Below are positions 34,801-46,797 of a stretch of 64,000 nt of DNA, in pieces. Below the pieces are notes generated by a model. The model saw nothing but the letters and a program-made list of their open reading frames with translations, had not been told where the DNA came from and did not search any database. Made by a program: the position numbers and the translations under genes. Each line of letters starts with the position of its first letter. Position 1 is the stretch's first letter. Source of the DNA: Primula veris (Eukaryota > Streptophyta > Magnoliopsida > Ericales > Primulaceae); the NCBI GenBank assembly GCA_963682055.1, contig OY821743.1, positions 16,775,566 through 16,839,565 on the forward strand, read 5' to 3'.

Positions 34801-35310
34801 TTGACAAGGTTTTTAGCGAGGCACATTTCTAATCTCGTTCTCACTAAGTATTACCGAAATCAGGGGAAGTATCTAGTTGCATATTTTTAACCATCGAGCA
34901 CTCTTTTGTCTTTCGATCAGAGATTTTTCCCACCGGGTTTACTCTAACAAGGTTTTGATGAGGCACTTCTTATATGGTTAGTTCACCCGTCATTGTATTG
35001 ACTTGTACTCTTTTGTCCTTCGACCAAAAAATTTTTTTCCACTGGATTTTTTTTGGAAAGGTTTTGACGAGTCATCTGTTTCATAGTCAGTTTTTACGCA
35101 CTCAATTAGTGCTTCGACCTTTCTCATTCGGCAACACTTTTTTTCTCATAAGTGTCAGTTTTTGTCCCACATTGGGTTTTCCGGACTTATGGATTGTATG
35201 TGTTGGCATTAGCGAATGAACATTTGTTTCGACTCGACTGGGAGCTGCTTATCACACTGCATGAAGACGAATAGTCCAATACATCCGGGGGTGGGGGGGG
35301 GGGGGGGGGG
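28831..35310 (+). pseudogene. Copia element C, heavily decayed gag-pol
   Basis: About 6.5 kb with no frame longer than about 85 codons. Recognisable Copia blocks in order, plus strand: the integrase C-terminal block ISVWGYDILHTAALVHLRPI (about 32321-32380), the PDAFND block near 32755, MNDLGKTRY from the end of RT (33780-33806), and the RNase H block GYTDAACLSDP (34206-34240). The region matches the interior of element D along its whole length. Stops and frameshifts are spread throughout. Before the 3' LTR come repeated phrases of the TGTCGTGTGCAAGT and GGGTTTxCTCTxxCAAGG type. The polypurine position is filled by an interrupted G run. Confidence 0.85.
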
Positions 35311-35312
35311 GG
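35293..35312 (+). repeat. Poly-G run at the polypurine-tract position
   Basis: Twenty consecutive G, preceded by GGGGGTG, end where the 3' LTR should begin. The LTR's first base is itself G where T is expected. In element D the same place reads AAAGGGGAG. Length could be a sequencing or assembly artefact. Confidence 0.8.
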
Positions 35313-35542
35313 TTGTAGGTCATTAGGTGGTGTCTTGATCCCTATTCGTTCTTACTTGGGCACTAAGTAGGGTTTTCTACCGTATGTAATCCTACTCTCT
35401 TTTATATAAAAAGAGTTTGTGGGTCTCTTGTACATATCTATCTACACTCACATTATGAATAAATAGCTTGTATGTTATCTATTTATATCCTTTCTCTCTC
35501 TCTCTCTCTCTATATATATATGAGTTAATATGTCACACAACA
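35311..35542 (+). mobile_element. 3' LTR of Copia element C
   Basis: Starts GGTTGTAGGTCATTAGG (first T mutated) and ends ATATGTCACACAACA, 232 bp. It differs from its 5' partner at many positions and includes a (CT)n(TA)n expansion near 35498-35522. The two LTRs are strongly diverged, so this insertion is old. Confidence 0.85.
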
Positions 35543-36704
35543 CAAACTACGTTAGACTATTAGTCTTCTTATGCTTATAACTCTAGTTTCTTAAAACAAT
35601 AGTGACCGTTCTTCATTTGTGTTTACAAAGATAAATCGGAATACGACATCTTTTTATATCGATTGGCTGATTTTATGATATTTTTAACGTCAGTTTTTAC
35701 TAAAATTTTTAAAAAGAAGTTAGATCATTCCCAGTCAAGAAGACAAAAATAAAATTAACCCAGAAGACATAAATTAACCATTATGCACTTTTAAATGATT
35801 TTGGTGGCTGGTACGCGTGCAACCAACATTTTGTGAAATTTTTTTTGAAAAAATGGCAAGCTTTTACACGTCTTTGAGTAAATTTTGCATGGTCAGCAGG
35901 GGAAAAAGAGCAAGGGTCCAAAAACTTTGAACCGAAGTTAAGATAGGTGACATCACAGATGAGCTTGACAAAATTGGATAAGTACATAAATGGTTAGATT
36001 TCCAAAACATTTTCATGTACTTGGGAAGATCTGTTCACACTTGGATACTTCGTACGAATGAGTTGACGCAAAAAAAAAAAAATGGACATTCAATAATTAT
36101 TTACACACAGTGTTCTTTATGAAGTTTATACTCGTAATACGGTATTACCAATGAGAAGAAAAAAAATGTTCAGTATTTTTTGTTGGCTTCGGTTCTCTCA
36201 AATGGGGTAAATATGAGATTAGTTATGTAATTAAACGGTGTTTACATGTTAGAGCATTCGCATATATGGTTGTTATTGTATAATTATTTTCTATAATAAA
36301 GTATATATTTATACCCTCATTAGTCATTTTTATGTTAGAAATTTTTTATATATAATACAATTTTTTTCAGCAGATTTTCTAAAATGTATACTATATTTTA
36401 CAGATTTTCTCTCTTATAGATCATTTAAAATACAAATTCTCTAAAAAAAAAATTGTTTGGTATTTTACTGAAAACTACAAAAATAATTTCAACAATTGTA
36501 CAAGAATAAAAGAATCAACTATAGACAATAGATAACCAAATTGAAAAAAATAAAGAGTTATAACCACTTTTGAGGGAACAAATCAATTAATAAAATTCAA
36601 AATTTATAAATATAGAAAAGAAACTGATATAATACTTCATATAATAATGAAAGACCATAAAATTTTAGAGTTTTTTTTACAAAAAATGATGCTGCCATCA
36701 AAAC
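35543..36704. other. Unassigned intergenic sequence
   Basis: AT-rich, with no supported gene and no clear repeat ends. Confidence 0.4.
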
Positions 36705-36707
36705 TAA

Positions 36708-37033
36708 GAGCATTCACATTTCTCTCATCAAAATTCAATTTCTCTATATTTGATGAGTTTAACTTGAAAAAACTTATCATATCAGTCTCATAATTAACTC
36801 TTTATTTTTAAAGAGTATCATTATCTCTCTTCATAATTAGAGATGAAATTGGTCTCATCAAATATTAAAAATCAATATTGTTTGGACCACACATTACCAC
36901 TTATATTTATAAAGAGTATGTTTTGGTGATATTAGAAAATCATGCAAAGTATAAATGACTACTTAAATATAAAAAAAGTAATATTTTCACTCATAATACA
37001 GCTAAATTTATAATGAGTCCGATGTGAATGGTC
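36708..37033. mobile_element. Harbinger/Tourist-like MITE
   Basis: 326 bp. The left end GAGCATTCACATTTCTCTCAT pairs with the right end ATGAGTCCGATGTGAATGGTC as imperfect TIRs. It is flanked by TAA on both sides (36705-36707, 37034-37036), the 3-bp duplication of PIF/Harbinger. It has no coding sequence. Confidence 0.75.
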
Positions 37034-37036
37034 TAA

Positions 37037-37474
37037 TTCCCAAAAAGATGCTACTCTCGTTCTAGGGTACTTTGGTTAAAACATAGTAATCTAAATTTCA
37101 AGTTATTTTAAAATAGTCACAAAACTTAAAGTAATTTAATTAGTTCAAATCTAAAAAAAAAAAACTAATGATATGAAATTTTATAAAGACAATTACAAAA
37201 ATAGTCGCTTTACTTTTTAACAAAGTAGCAACTATTGGAGTGTTTTTCATATTTAGACTTTGCGATGAAATTATTTTATTTAAAATAATGAAAACAACCG
37301 TCCTAAAATAACCTGAAGATTAACCCGTTTCACAAATTATGATATATAAATGTTAACATCAATACGGTGAATTTGTTTCTTATATGGATGGTTATTTAAT
37401 TTAATTAAATAATGCTGATAGGCATGCAACAATCAAGTATTTCATAATTTTTAAGTTTTGCATCATCACAAGCA
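37037..37474. other. Unassigned spacer
   Basis: AT-rich spacer between two MITEs, with nothing recognised. Confidence 0.4.
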
Positions 37475-37483
37475 TTTAAAAAT

Positions 37484-37690
37484 GGGAAATGATTCATACA
37501 CACATAAAAAAACACATTATATTTACATATCAATCACAACCCTCCATTTACTAATTTTTAATGGTCAAGATTAAGTGTTTATTATTGTTATTAGATGAAC
37601 TAATTTTGACCATTAAAAGTAAGTAAATGGAGGGTTGTGATTGATGTGTAAAGATAATGTGTTTTTTTATATGTGTATGGATCCCTCCCC
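37484..37690. mobile_element. Mutator-like foldback MITE, 207 bp
   Basis: Arms of about 80 bp are nearly perfect inverted copies (CAATCACAACCCTCCATTTA pairs with AAATGGAGGGTTGTGATTG). Ends are GGGAAATGATTC and GGATCCCTCCCC. There is an exact 9-bp duplication TTTAAAAAT (37475-37483, 37691-37699). Confidence 0.9.
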
Positions 37691-37976
37691 TTTAAAAATA
37701 TATATATATAATAAGAGATCAAGAATGAGTAGTTATTTTTAACTAGGACGGTTGACATTTTTTTATGTAGCCAAGAAAGGAAATCTCACATTTTTTTTGT
37801 TAAAAGTAAAAAAATTAAAATGTAAACTATATTCTATCCAGATATTAATATATGGTAAATAATTGCTTACATATAAGATCCGAACTTTACTAGTGAGTAT
37901 GATAATGGTATAAATTGAAAATATAGTGATTGTTATAGAATCATTTGAAAAATATTGTAGTTACATTGTAATTTGA

Positions 37977-38111
37977 CAACTTATATTGGCGGGAAACCAA
38001 CTTGGAGGACTACTTCCCGTCTCACTACATAATATTACAAAATTGAAAGATTTTCAAATTAGTGATAACCATCTCAGTGGCCAATTGCCACATAAGCCTT
38101 GTTGGAGATGA
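37977..38111 (+). pseudogene. LRR receptor-kinase ectodomain relic
   Basis: A 44-residue frame reads LILAGNQLGGLLPVSLHNIT then KLKDFQISDNHLSGQLP, two consecutive 24-residue leucine-rich repeats of the plant LxxNxLxGxLP type, then KPCWR and TGA. The upstream edge is also a TGA. The phrase LxDFxISDNxxSGxxP resembles subfamily VIII-2 (RFK1-like) LRR kinases. No kinase, signal peptide or neighbouring exon was found, so it is an isolated relic, possibly captured by a transposon. Confidence 0.75.
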
Positions 38112-38413
38112 GCATTATTTTAGTAATTGCTTTGGTGGAGAGAATTACTTTGGTAATAAACTCAAAATTTCACGCGTTATAAGCCTTGTTGCTTCATTTT
38201 ATCATAAGGTAAGTATGTCAAAGTCTTGAAATAAAATAAAATAAAATATTCAAAATTTCTATTAAAAAAGGTATCTAAATTTGTGGAAAACTTTGTTATT
38301 AAATTTATTGTACTTGTCTAAGAGTCTGTTTGGCAACAGAGTTTTTTAGTTAATTTTTGAATTTTTTATTTTATAAATTTATGAGTGTTTGGATAGTTAG
38401 ATTATTTAGTTTT

Positions 38414-38616
38414 TGTTGTAAGATTATTGGACTCTTGGACTTTTACTTTATGGCCCAAGTGAGCTTGTAACCCTAACCCTCTATCTATATAAAGAGGGCT
38501 AGGGGTCTTGTATTTTATCATTCATTCACATATTCATTCATAATAAATATCATACTGTTCTCCCCTCTCTCTACTTCTGTCTCCCTAAATACCTAGCTAA
38601 TAGTTGTATTATAACA
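38414..38616 (+). mobile_element. 5' LTR of Copia element D
   Basis: TGTTGTAAGATTATTGG to GTATTATAACA, 203 bp, with TATATAAAG at about 38486. It is followed by CGTTATCAGCAC. An exact 5-bp duplication GTTTT lies at 38409-38413 and 45518-45522. Confidence 0.95.
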
Positions 38617-41600
38617 CGTTATCAGCACTGCTCTCGGAGATCGAAGTACGGATTCTAGATTCAATAAACCTTGAGGTTTATCCGGATTTTAGGATTTTGC
38701 TATATCGACCTTTACCAACATACCGTACATAAGGTAAATAATTCTTAATCCCGGGTTGACAAGTAAATTGGTAATACTAAGTCAGCCGCATGATAAAAAA
38801 AAATTGGTTATACTAATGTCCAAACCCTGATTATATATATCATGCGTAATACATGTTAAACCATTGTTACAGTAGCTAAACTTAATATAGCATGTTTCAA
38901 AAAAAAAAAAAAAAAACTCTTACCATGTGTATCATGAATATGTTGTATACTGTATGTATGTTTACTCTATTGGTTTGATAACAAAATATTGTATGTTAAC
39001 CTTGATAATACACACGTTTGTTACCATGTATGTATGAACAAATAGTTTTTTTTGTCCAATAGCATATGTCTTGGTATGATATGTATATTAACTTATTACA
39101 TGAAAAAAAAGTTGTGTACTTATTACATGTATAAGCGAATTGTAAATCGAAAATCATGTAATTGTAAAACATGTATTAATCTGTCAGATTAAATCTGCAA
39201 CCAACTGAAACGTATGTACTGATTTGTAATTCTCTGAAAGCTGTAAACTATGCTGTAAATTACTTAAGGACTAAACTGAAACTTGTCTGAAATTTTGGAC
39301 TGTATATGTAATAATTGTAAATAGATATATAGTTTGCTGTAATTACACGCATGGTCCTGTAGTATAATACTTATACGAAAACAGTACATATGGTTGATAA
39401 GATATAATATTTGGTAAATATACACACACATGCATATAATTTTTTTTTATTAAAAGGCAAGTGAATAAAAATTGCATGTTAATTGAATAAATTGATATAT
39501 TTCCATGTAAATTTAACCCCTTTGCATGTTAAAATATTTTTTTACCATATATAGAATTGATTGGTAATTAAAAAATATATTGCTTACTTGCATGTTAAAA
39601 CTACCATGTATAGAATTATTAATATGGCGATAAACATAATAATTGATTGATATCTTGTTAGCATAATCATATCTTTTTGATATTATCATATATATAAATA
39701 TCACACATGCCAGTAAATTATTGGATTAAATCTAATTGATAATCTTAAATTGATTTGATTTGATATGTTAGAATCTTTATGGATTGATTGATAATCTTAA
39801 ATTGATTTGTTTATAACACCAAATCTAGATTAGATAGATTCTAAAATATATTTACTGCCTGTTTATATATGTGTGGTTAATCTAAATAGATATTCTCTAT
39901 GCTGTTTAATATTATTGCCATATATAAAATGCGAAAATCGTATATATTCACATTTAAGTTGGAAAAATTATGAATCTTCCCCAAATAGGCTCACCTATTT
40001 GGATTCCATGTCTAGGAAAGATAAAGGCGGAAGTCGTTCTCCTAATGAGGTCGGTTTTTAAGAGGCATTCGTGCCCACCCCCCTCACCGTCTTTCCTGGT
40101 CGTGTTCAAATAGAGCTACCGAAAGGGTTAACTAAATAATAATTTCCCCGAGTGTGTTTATATAGTGATGTATGTTTCGCTGAATTGGTGTTTCAGTATC
40201 GACCCGTCGTTCGATCAATAAGAACCGATTCACATGAAAAGCAAAACTAATGTTTTCGAACCTGTCGTTTCAAAAAAAACGTTTATGCTTGTGCAAACCA
40301 TAAACATATAAACCAGTCGTTTTATATGATAAATAATCCAGAACTCCCAACACATGTTGGATGCCATCTATGATGAGAAAAATCGTAAAACATACTTGCG
40401 AAATGACTGTTTAAACGTTGATTTTAATTCCGTCACCACATGTTAGTCACCATGATGTGTGAAAATGTGATGCCCAAATTTTTTTTTGGATGCCATCTTT
40501 GATGAATAAAACACAAGTTTGTTGTTACCATCAAGATGAATGCTAAGGCGTTGATTTTATTCCGCCGCCACATTTGAGACGTGATGACGTCTATGGTGAA
40601 CAAATGTCTGAAATTGACATATTTGAGCAATCCTTCACCAAAATACTAACTTGGAAATTGTATTCCATAACCAGTATCGTGAATTTATATTCACTATGTT
40701 CCTTTATCGTCCATCTGTTATTGGATAAGAAAATTACCCCGGTGAGTAGTTTTAATCCTATTGGGTCAATGGCGAATTGTTTGTCTGATATTAATGCTCT
40801 TCGTGTATATTTTTTTTTCCACGAATCGAGAACCGAGACAAGTGTTATTTGTCTCGAACTGTCGCGATCCCGATGAATCGCCTAGCCAAGCGAGATTTTA
40901 GACAATCGTCAAAATCAAAAATCTGTGGTTCCAAGACAGTAATTGAAAGGAAGAATATGGTCTGTTGTCACAAAGCAAGAGATAATGCTCAAAGAGCCAA
41001 CTCTATGCTATAAAGACAAAGGTCATGCATGGTTACTCCTTAATTAGTTCACAACTATTATAAAGGTGGAAAAACCGATGCTAATGTGGTTAAAGCTAAC
41101 TGAAAGGAAACTCTTGAAACCCCTGATTTTGTGGCTCAAATGAGTTTGATACCTTTCTTTATAGATTTTAATAAATCATTGAGCCATTTTTTCGCTCATC
41201 TGGATTATGTTTTCCATTTGGATTTTTATTTTTCCATTTGGACCATACTTTTGGATTATGGTTTGCCTGTTTACGAAATTTCTCGAAATAATTTAAAGTG
41301 TTTTTGAGCAAATTCCTTGAAAAATGTGACCAAACTTTAAATTATGAAATTTTAGGCAATACTTGTGGGGTAGTTGATTTTTTTTGGAAATAGTGGGTAA
41401 CAGTGTACCACATAATTTCACCAACTATTTGCCTAAAATAGTACTCAGTGACAATGATTCTGGACCTGTCGTTCAAAATCAAAATCTTTGGTAAAATCAA
41501 ATTGATTTGTCAAATATGAGGTCTTATACTCATGTAGGTCCTGTCGTACCTTGTTGAATTATAAAATATTCGAGAAAACCAGTGTTATCTGGTAATAGCT

Positions 41601-44600
41601 CATCAAAGAATTGAAATTTCTTTACATAGCCTCCATTCAATACGACCAAAAGCGTATTTTAGAGGAGTTAAAATGTCTTTCAAGTGGTTGCTACCACATT
41701 CTTTAAATCATTTAAAGTTACCTTATCATTTCGCCTGTCGTCGAAATGATAAATGATTTAGATGCTAAGACATGATTGTCTATACTATCATTCGCCTGTC
41801 GTCGATTGATAAGAGCATTTTGATATTGTGGCATTGACCGGATGAGATATTCCCGGGTCAAAAGACGATGCTTCATTTATAATCGCATCGCATTTGGATT
41901 CTCTCTGAGAATATATTTCATGATTAATCCGAAATTCATGCCACTAATGCTCACTTTGAAAGACCAGTATGTGTAAAGATCACGAAAAGAACTCGTAGAA
42001 TTCTTGTAAAGAATTGAAGGAGTTATTGTGGACTTATCCAACCATAAGACAGACCATAAATATAAATGGTTATGGTTGATGCATCGACAATAAGGTCACA
42101 TGATTATTGTTGTCCACAGAAATGCAGTATTTCTCAAACTTTTAGCCCTATCATTAAGTTGATGGCTCATGATCCGGATTATCCTGAAAAGTCTAGTCGA
42201 CTTGATAATACCGAAGAGTAAGAATCGAAATTTTGATTTGAATTACTTGAGTTTGGAAATTGAAATTGAACATCCTGTCGATTATGTTCAGACCCAAATG
42301 GACTCACGGAAAGTTTGATGATGCGACTGCAAACGATTGCACGCACTTCTTGGTCTTGCGCACCAAGATTTATATTTCCGTGTGGGGTTATGTTATTTTG
42401 CTGCATTGGTCCGTCATGAGACCCATAGACACTCAAACACCATATGCGTACCAGCTGGTTACTGGTTATGAGCCAGAAGTCTCATATTAACGCGTGTTTA
42501 GAGTGCTTAATTAATATTTTGATTGAGCCGCTATAGCGTTCAAAATATGGACCTCTGAAGGGGACATAAGTCGATTATGAATCCCTTGCCTATCATTTGA
42601 TAGAGTAACCTTGGCAAGCGATCTCTTTACCGCATGATATGCGAAAGTGACATCGCTAAGGCTGTTCTCCCCGTCGTTAGGGGGAGATTTGCACGTTAGC
42701 GTTGATAAGAAACGACGTGAAGTAACGTGGCATAACCCACTCAGTCTTAGCTTGATCCCCAAAACTGCACTTAGTGATAAGTAAGTGCATAGACTCCCTC
42801 AAGTCTAACTAAATGCCAGACGCATTTAATGACTTTATGAGATGTCACGAGATCATTTATACCTGCTGTAAAATGCTTGCAAGGATAGACGTCCCTGTCG
42901 GATGCCGTGTTCCTGTCGTAACACGTTGCTTTGGCCGAACCCGCCAAGCAAAGGACGCTGCCGTCGGCCGTCAGTCTATCGTCCTTCCCAAGATATGAGG
43001 AAGTTGACCGGTTCTTAATTCGTTCAGCCCCAGAGGTGATGAACTGAAACTCGTTTGTCGCACGAGATTATAAAGGATCAAGGAGATGTGTGATTTCCTC
43101 CTCATCTTAAGAATTTCGAAATATCTGTCGATCATGATATCTTAGACGATATTGAAGCGAAACGAGGCTGTCATTGATTACTTGTTCATATATTCGGTGA
43201 CGACTGATAATATGAGCAAATTATGATAGGGAACCATGTACCGTTGCCTAAAGTCAACGGAGAATAGACTGGACTAATGGAAACTTGCAATCCAAGTAGA
43301 CTCCTTAGGGAAAGTGTGTTCGGACCTGTAGCTTCAACACCACCAATGTTAAACGAGTTTGTTTATTTGGTTATTCGTAAGGAAAAGTGATGAGAATAAT
43401 GAGATTGTAGAATGCTCGCCTAGTAGTGCAAGGCTTCTCTCACATCTTGGAATTGATTACGAGATGGTTGATTTCCTCGTAATGGACGTTATAACGGTCC
43501 CCTACTTTATCAGTTTAGTAGTTTCCCAAAAACTGATTATGCAGCATGTGATTGTGGTCAATGTTTTATCTCTATGAGAATTTAGACAAAGAGATATAGA
43601 TGAAGGTCCCTGTGTGACTTCATATGCTTTAATCAAGTAATTCCTGACCACGAAACACGATCTCAATTAAATGAGACGTTCACTATATGGATTAATATAA
43701 TCCGAGCGGATGTGGTATACCCGCCTAAGTGAGTACTTGATTAGATTGGGATAACTGAACAAATATTATGCCCTTGCGTGTTTTATTACGCGATCCATTT
43801 TTTTGGATTTGCCTTCGAGATGAAGGATCTTGGGAAGACACGGTAGTGACTCGGCCTGATGATCGAGTCCCGTAAATATTGAATTTAAGTCCATGATTCA
43901 GACTACACCCAGAAGGTGTTATGACGTTTTAGTCATTATGACGCTAAGTCGTCAGATTCTCCCATGATCGTTCGATCACTAGACATTGATATAGACCCGG
44001 TCCGTCCCTGATGAGACGACAAAGAGATATTGAACCATGATGTTCATATCTAAATACAATAAGCGCATCATTGTACTTGGTCTAATGTACTAGGACGAAC
44101 ATCTTGTCTGCTGTGAATGGTATAGCTCGACACAGCATCGCGCTAACACGCTGCCATCGAAATGGCATAAAAGATATTTTCCCATTACGTTAAGGTAACA
44201 GCGGATGAGGGCTTGTCTTATCCCATTTGCGTCATCGAGTGTACCTACCCCATTCGGTACTCGAATTAACGCAACCCTTTTTCGGTTATACCGATGCCGG
44301 TTACTTATCAGACCCGCATAAGGGATATCTTGGAGGTCTTGGAATGACTCCAAACGAATCACTCTGATCTACTCATGCTCTATGAGACGACTAGAGAGTG
44401 TATATGGCTTCGAGCTCGTATTAGCCATATTTGAATTACATATACTCTGTCTCACGATCCAGATAAAACACCTGTCTTATTTGAGGACAACTTGTTGTTA
44501 TCGATCAAGAGAGACATGACTAGATTGTGCTATTTAGCATTTTTCGCCGAAATAAATCTTCACATATGAAGTTTAAGAGCATCCAGTTGAATGCTCGTTC

Positions 44601-45325
44601 TATTCCACGTTAAATTTTCTTGCATCCAGTCGTGTGCAAGTAAATGAAGCATCCAGTCGAATGCTCATACTCTTTATTCGAATATGAAATCATTGCACCT
44701 AGTCGTGTGCAAGTGAGGGGGAGCATCCAGGTGAATGCTTATTGCACTAATTACTACTTAGTCGAAAACCTCACACTCTGTCATGTGCAAGTGAGGGGGA
44801 GCATCCAGTCGCATGCTCGTGTACTCTTTTTGTCCTTAGACCAAGGTTTTTTCCCACTGGGTTTTCCTTGGCAAGGTTTTTAGCGAGACACGTTCCCATC
44901 ATACCTCACTTAAGATTGCCGAAATTAGGGGGAGCATCATGTTGTATACTTCTTACCACTGTGTACTCTTTTGTCCTTCGACTAGAGGTTTTTCCCATCG
45001 GGTTTACTCTAGCAAGGTTTTGATGAGACACCTGTTTTGTGGTTGATCCTCTACTACTACCACCGTTGCACTCTTTTTCCTTCGATCAGAGATTTTCCCA
45101 TTGGGTTTGCTCTGGCAAGGTTTTGATGAGGCATACTGTTTTGTGGTTAGTTAATTACATAGAATTTCGGCCTATATCATTCGGCTACACAGTTTCTCCT
45201 AGGTACCGGTTTTGTCCCACACTGGGTTTTCCGTCCCTAAGGTTTTTATGTGTTTAGCACTGCGAATGAACTCGACTCAGATCGACTGCATGAAGACGAA
45301 GAATTCAAGACGTCCAAAAGGGGAG
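38617..45325 (+). pseudogene. Copia element D, decayed gag-pol
   Basis: 6.7 kb, colinear with element C. Visible blocks: a gag-like stretch near 40600-40760, the integrase C-terminal block ISVWGYVILLHWS...TPYAYQLVTGYEPEVSY (42381-42487, across frames), ARIDVPVG (about 42883-42906, the block Copia elements place between integrase and RT), MKDLGKTR (43820-43843) at the end of RT, and RNase H traces (44060-44400). Numerous stops and frameshifts leave no frame above about 100 codons. Phrases of the CAGTCGTGTGCAAGTGAGG and GGGTTTxCTxxGGCAAGG kinds repeat in tandem between 44600 and 45250. AAAGGGGAG before 45326 is the polypurine tract. Confidence 0.87.
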
Positions 45326-45517
45326 TGTTGTAAGATTATTGGACTTTTGGGCTTTTACTTTATGAGCCCAAGTGGGCTTGTAACCCTAACCGTCTATCTA
45401 TATAAAGAGGGCTAGGGGTCTTGTATTTTATCATTCATTCATAATAAATATCATACTGTTCTCCCCTCTCTCTACTTCTGTCTCCCTAAATACCTAGGTA
45501 ATAGTTGTATTACAACA
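45326..45517 (+). mobile_element. 3' LTR of Copia element D
   Basis: 192 bp, TGTTGTAAG to ATTACAACA. Against the 5' LTR I count six substitutions, a 1-bp indel and one 12-bp indel, so about 97 percent identity in aligned bases. This is a fairly recent insertion compared with the decay of its interior. Confidence 0.95.
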
Positions 45518-45522
45518 GTTTT

Positions 45523-46420
45523 TAAAAATCATATTTGTAGGCTAAAAAGCACAAAATAACTTGAACTACGGATTCTTACAAAACACCTTGCAAATAAGAT
45601 TACCAAATGATGTTTTATACCATCAATTATATGATGTCTACGTACAACAAGTTTTACTACCCATAGTTCTCTCATAGCAACGCTAATCTTGGAATCGCGC
45701 GTATAACAAAATTAGTCCATGCCATTTGATATCGTAGAATATTCCAACAATGCTCGAATGAAAATTTTGAATGGTAAAACCATGTGTAGATGGCATTTAT
45801 GGAGAATATCTAGTGGATTATCCTTTTTTTTATGAGGAAACTACCCCAATTAGAGCTCAAAAGGGAGTTATATGGTCGTTGGACAAAAGAAGATTGTTCA
45901 TATTTTCCGATTTTGTAAAATTCACACACAGAATTATCGTTTTTGGTTCATTAATCGCTCGGTTCATATTCGTTCGTTTTGTAAATAAAACCGAACATGA
46001 AAACACCTTCGTTCGGCTCGTTAACGTTCGTGTTCGTTACATAAAATATATTAATATTATATGAATTAATATACATAAACATATTTATGCCTAGATATTA
46101 TTTATAAAATTTTAGTCATATGATGTAATCTTCATTAGTACATTCTTAATGATGTGATTTTATTATATAATTTTTATTTATTTAAGTTCCAAACTTGAGA
46201 AAGGTAAAACTAATTTACAAGTTTAGGAAAATCTATTTCAGCTTTACGAACGAACCAAAGTGATTTTCGAAATCAATAATTTTTCAAAAACACTTCTCGG
46301 AAAGCACATAATCCTGCCGTATTCGGCCATCCTAATATACTAAGAAAAAACCTAAATGATTTAGAAACTTACCCAAACTCTACAAACAAGATAAAATTCA
46401 AATGTAAAATGTGTATCGTA
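45523..46420. other. Unassigned sequence
   Basis: AT-rich. Around 45955-46040 repeated GTTCG words resemble the interior of hAT word-repeat MITEs, but no TIR pair was found. Confidence 0.35.
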
Positions 46421-46613
46421 TACTACAAAATAATATTTGATTTAGTGAGAGTCAAAAGCTGTCACAAGCCTATCACTAATTTTAAAAACTGTCACAAATC
46501 TGTCGCAAATTCACTAAACTGTCACAAAACCGTCACAAAAACCGTCGCTAATAAACTCGTAACAAAAAATACCGTCATTAATCCCGTCGTTATTTGGGTA
46601 TTTTTTTGTACTT
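46421..46613. mobile_element. CACTA MITE (copy 2), degraded ends
   Basis: The interior is nearly identical to 25167-25359 (AGTGAGAGTCAAAAGCTGTC, AAAAACCGTCGCTAATAA). Terminal bases have decayed (TACTACAAAA and TTTTGTACTT), and no target duplication is evident. Confidence 0.85.
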
Positions 46614-46638
46614 AGCTGTATAACTTGTTGACAACTAG

Positions 46639-46794
46639 CACTACAAAATAATATTAATTTAAGTTAAAAATTGTCACTAATTTGAAAGCATGGCACAATC
46701 CTACTAAAATGTCATAAAAATTATAACCAATAAGCTCATAACAATAAAAAGATATCACTAATACCGTAACTATCTTTACATCTTTTCTGTAGTG
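46639..46794. mobile_element. CACTA MITE (copy 3), shorter and diverged
   Basis: Ends CACTACAAAATAATATT and TTTTCTGTAGTG, with an exact 3-bp TAG duplication (46636-46638, 46795-46797). 156 bp, a diverged relative lying only 25 bp from copy 2. Confidence 0.85.
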
Positions 46795-46797
46795 TAG

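Noticed and set aside
45771..46064. 97-codon plus-strand frame
   Set aside because: No family resemblance. The second half is GTTCG word-repeat sequence.
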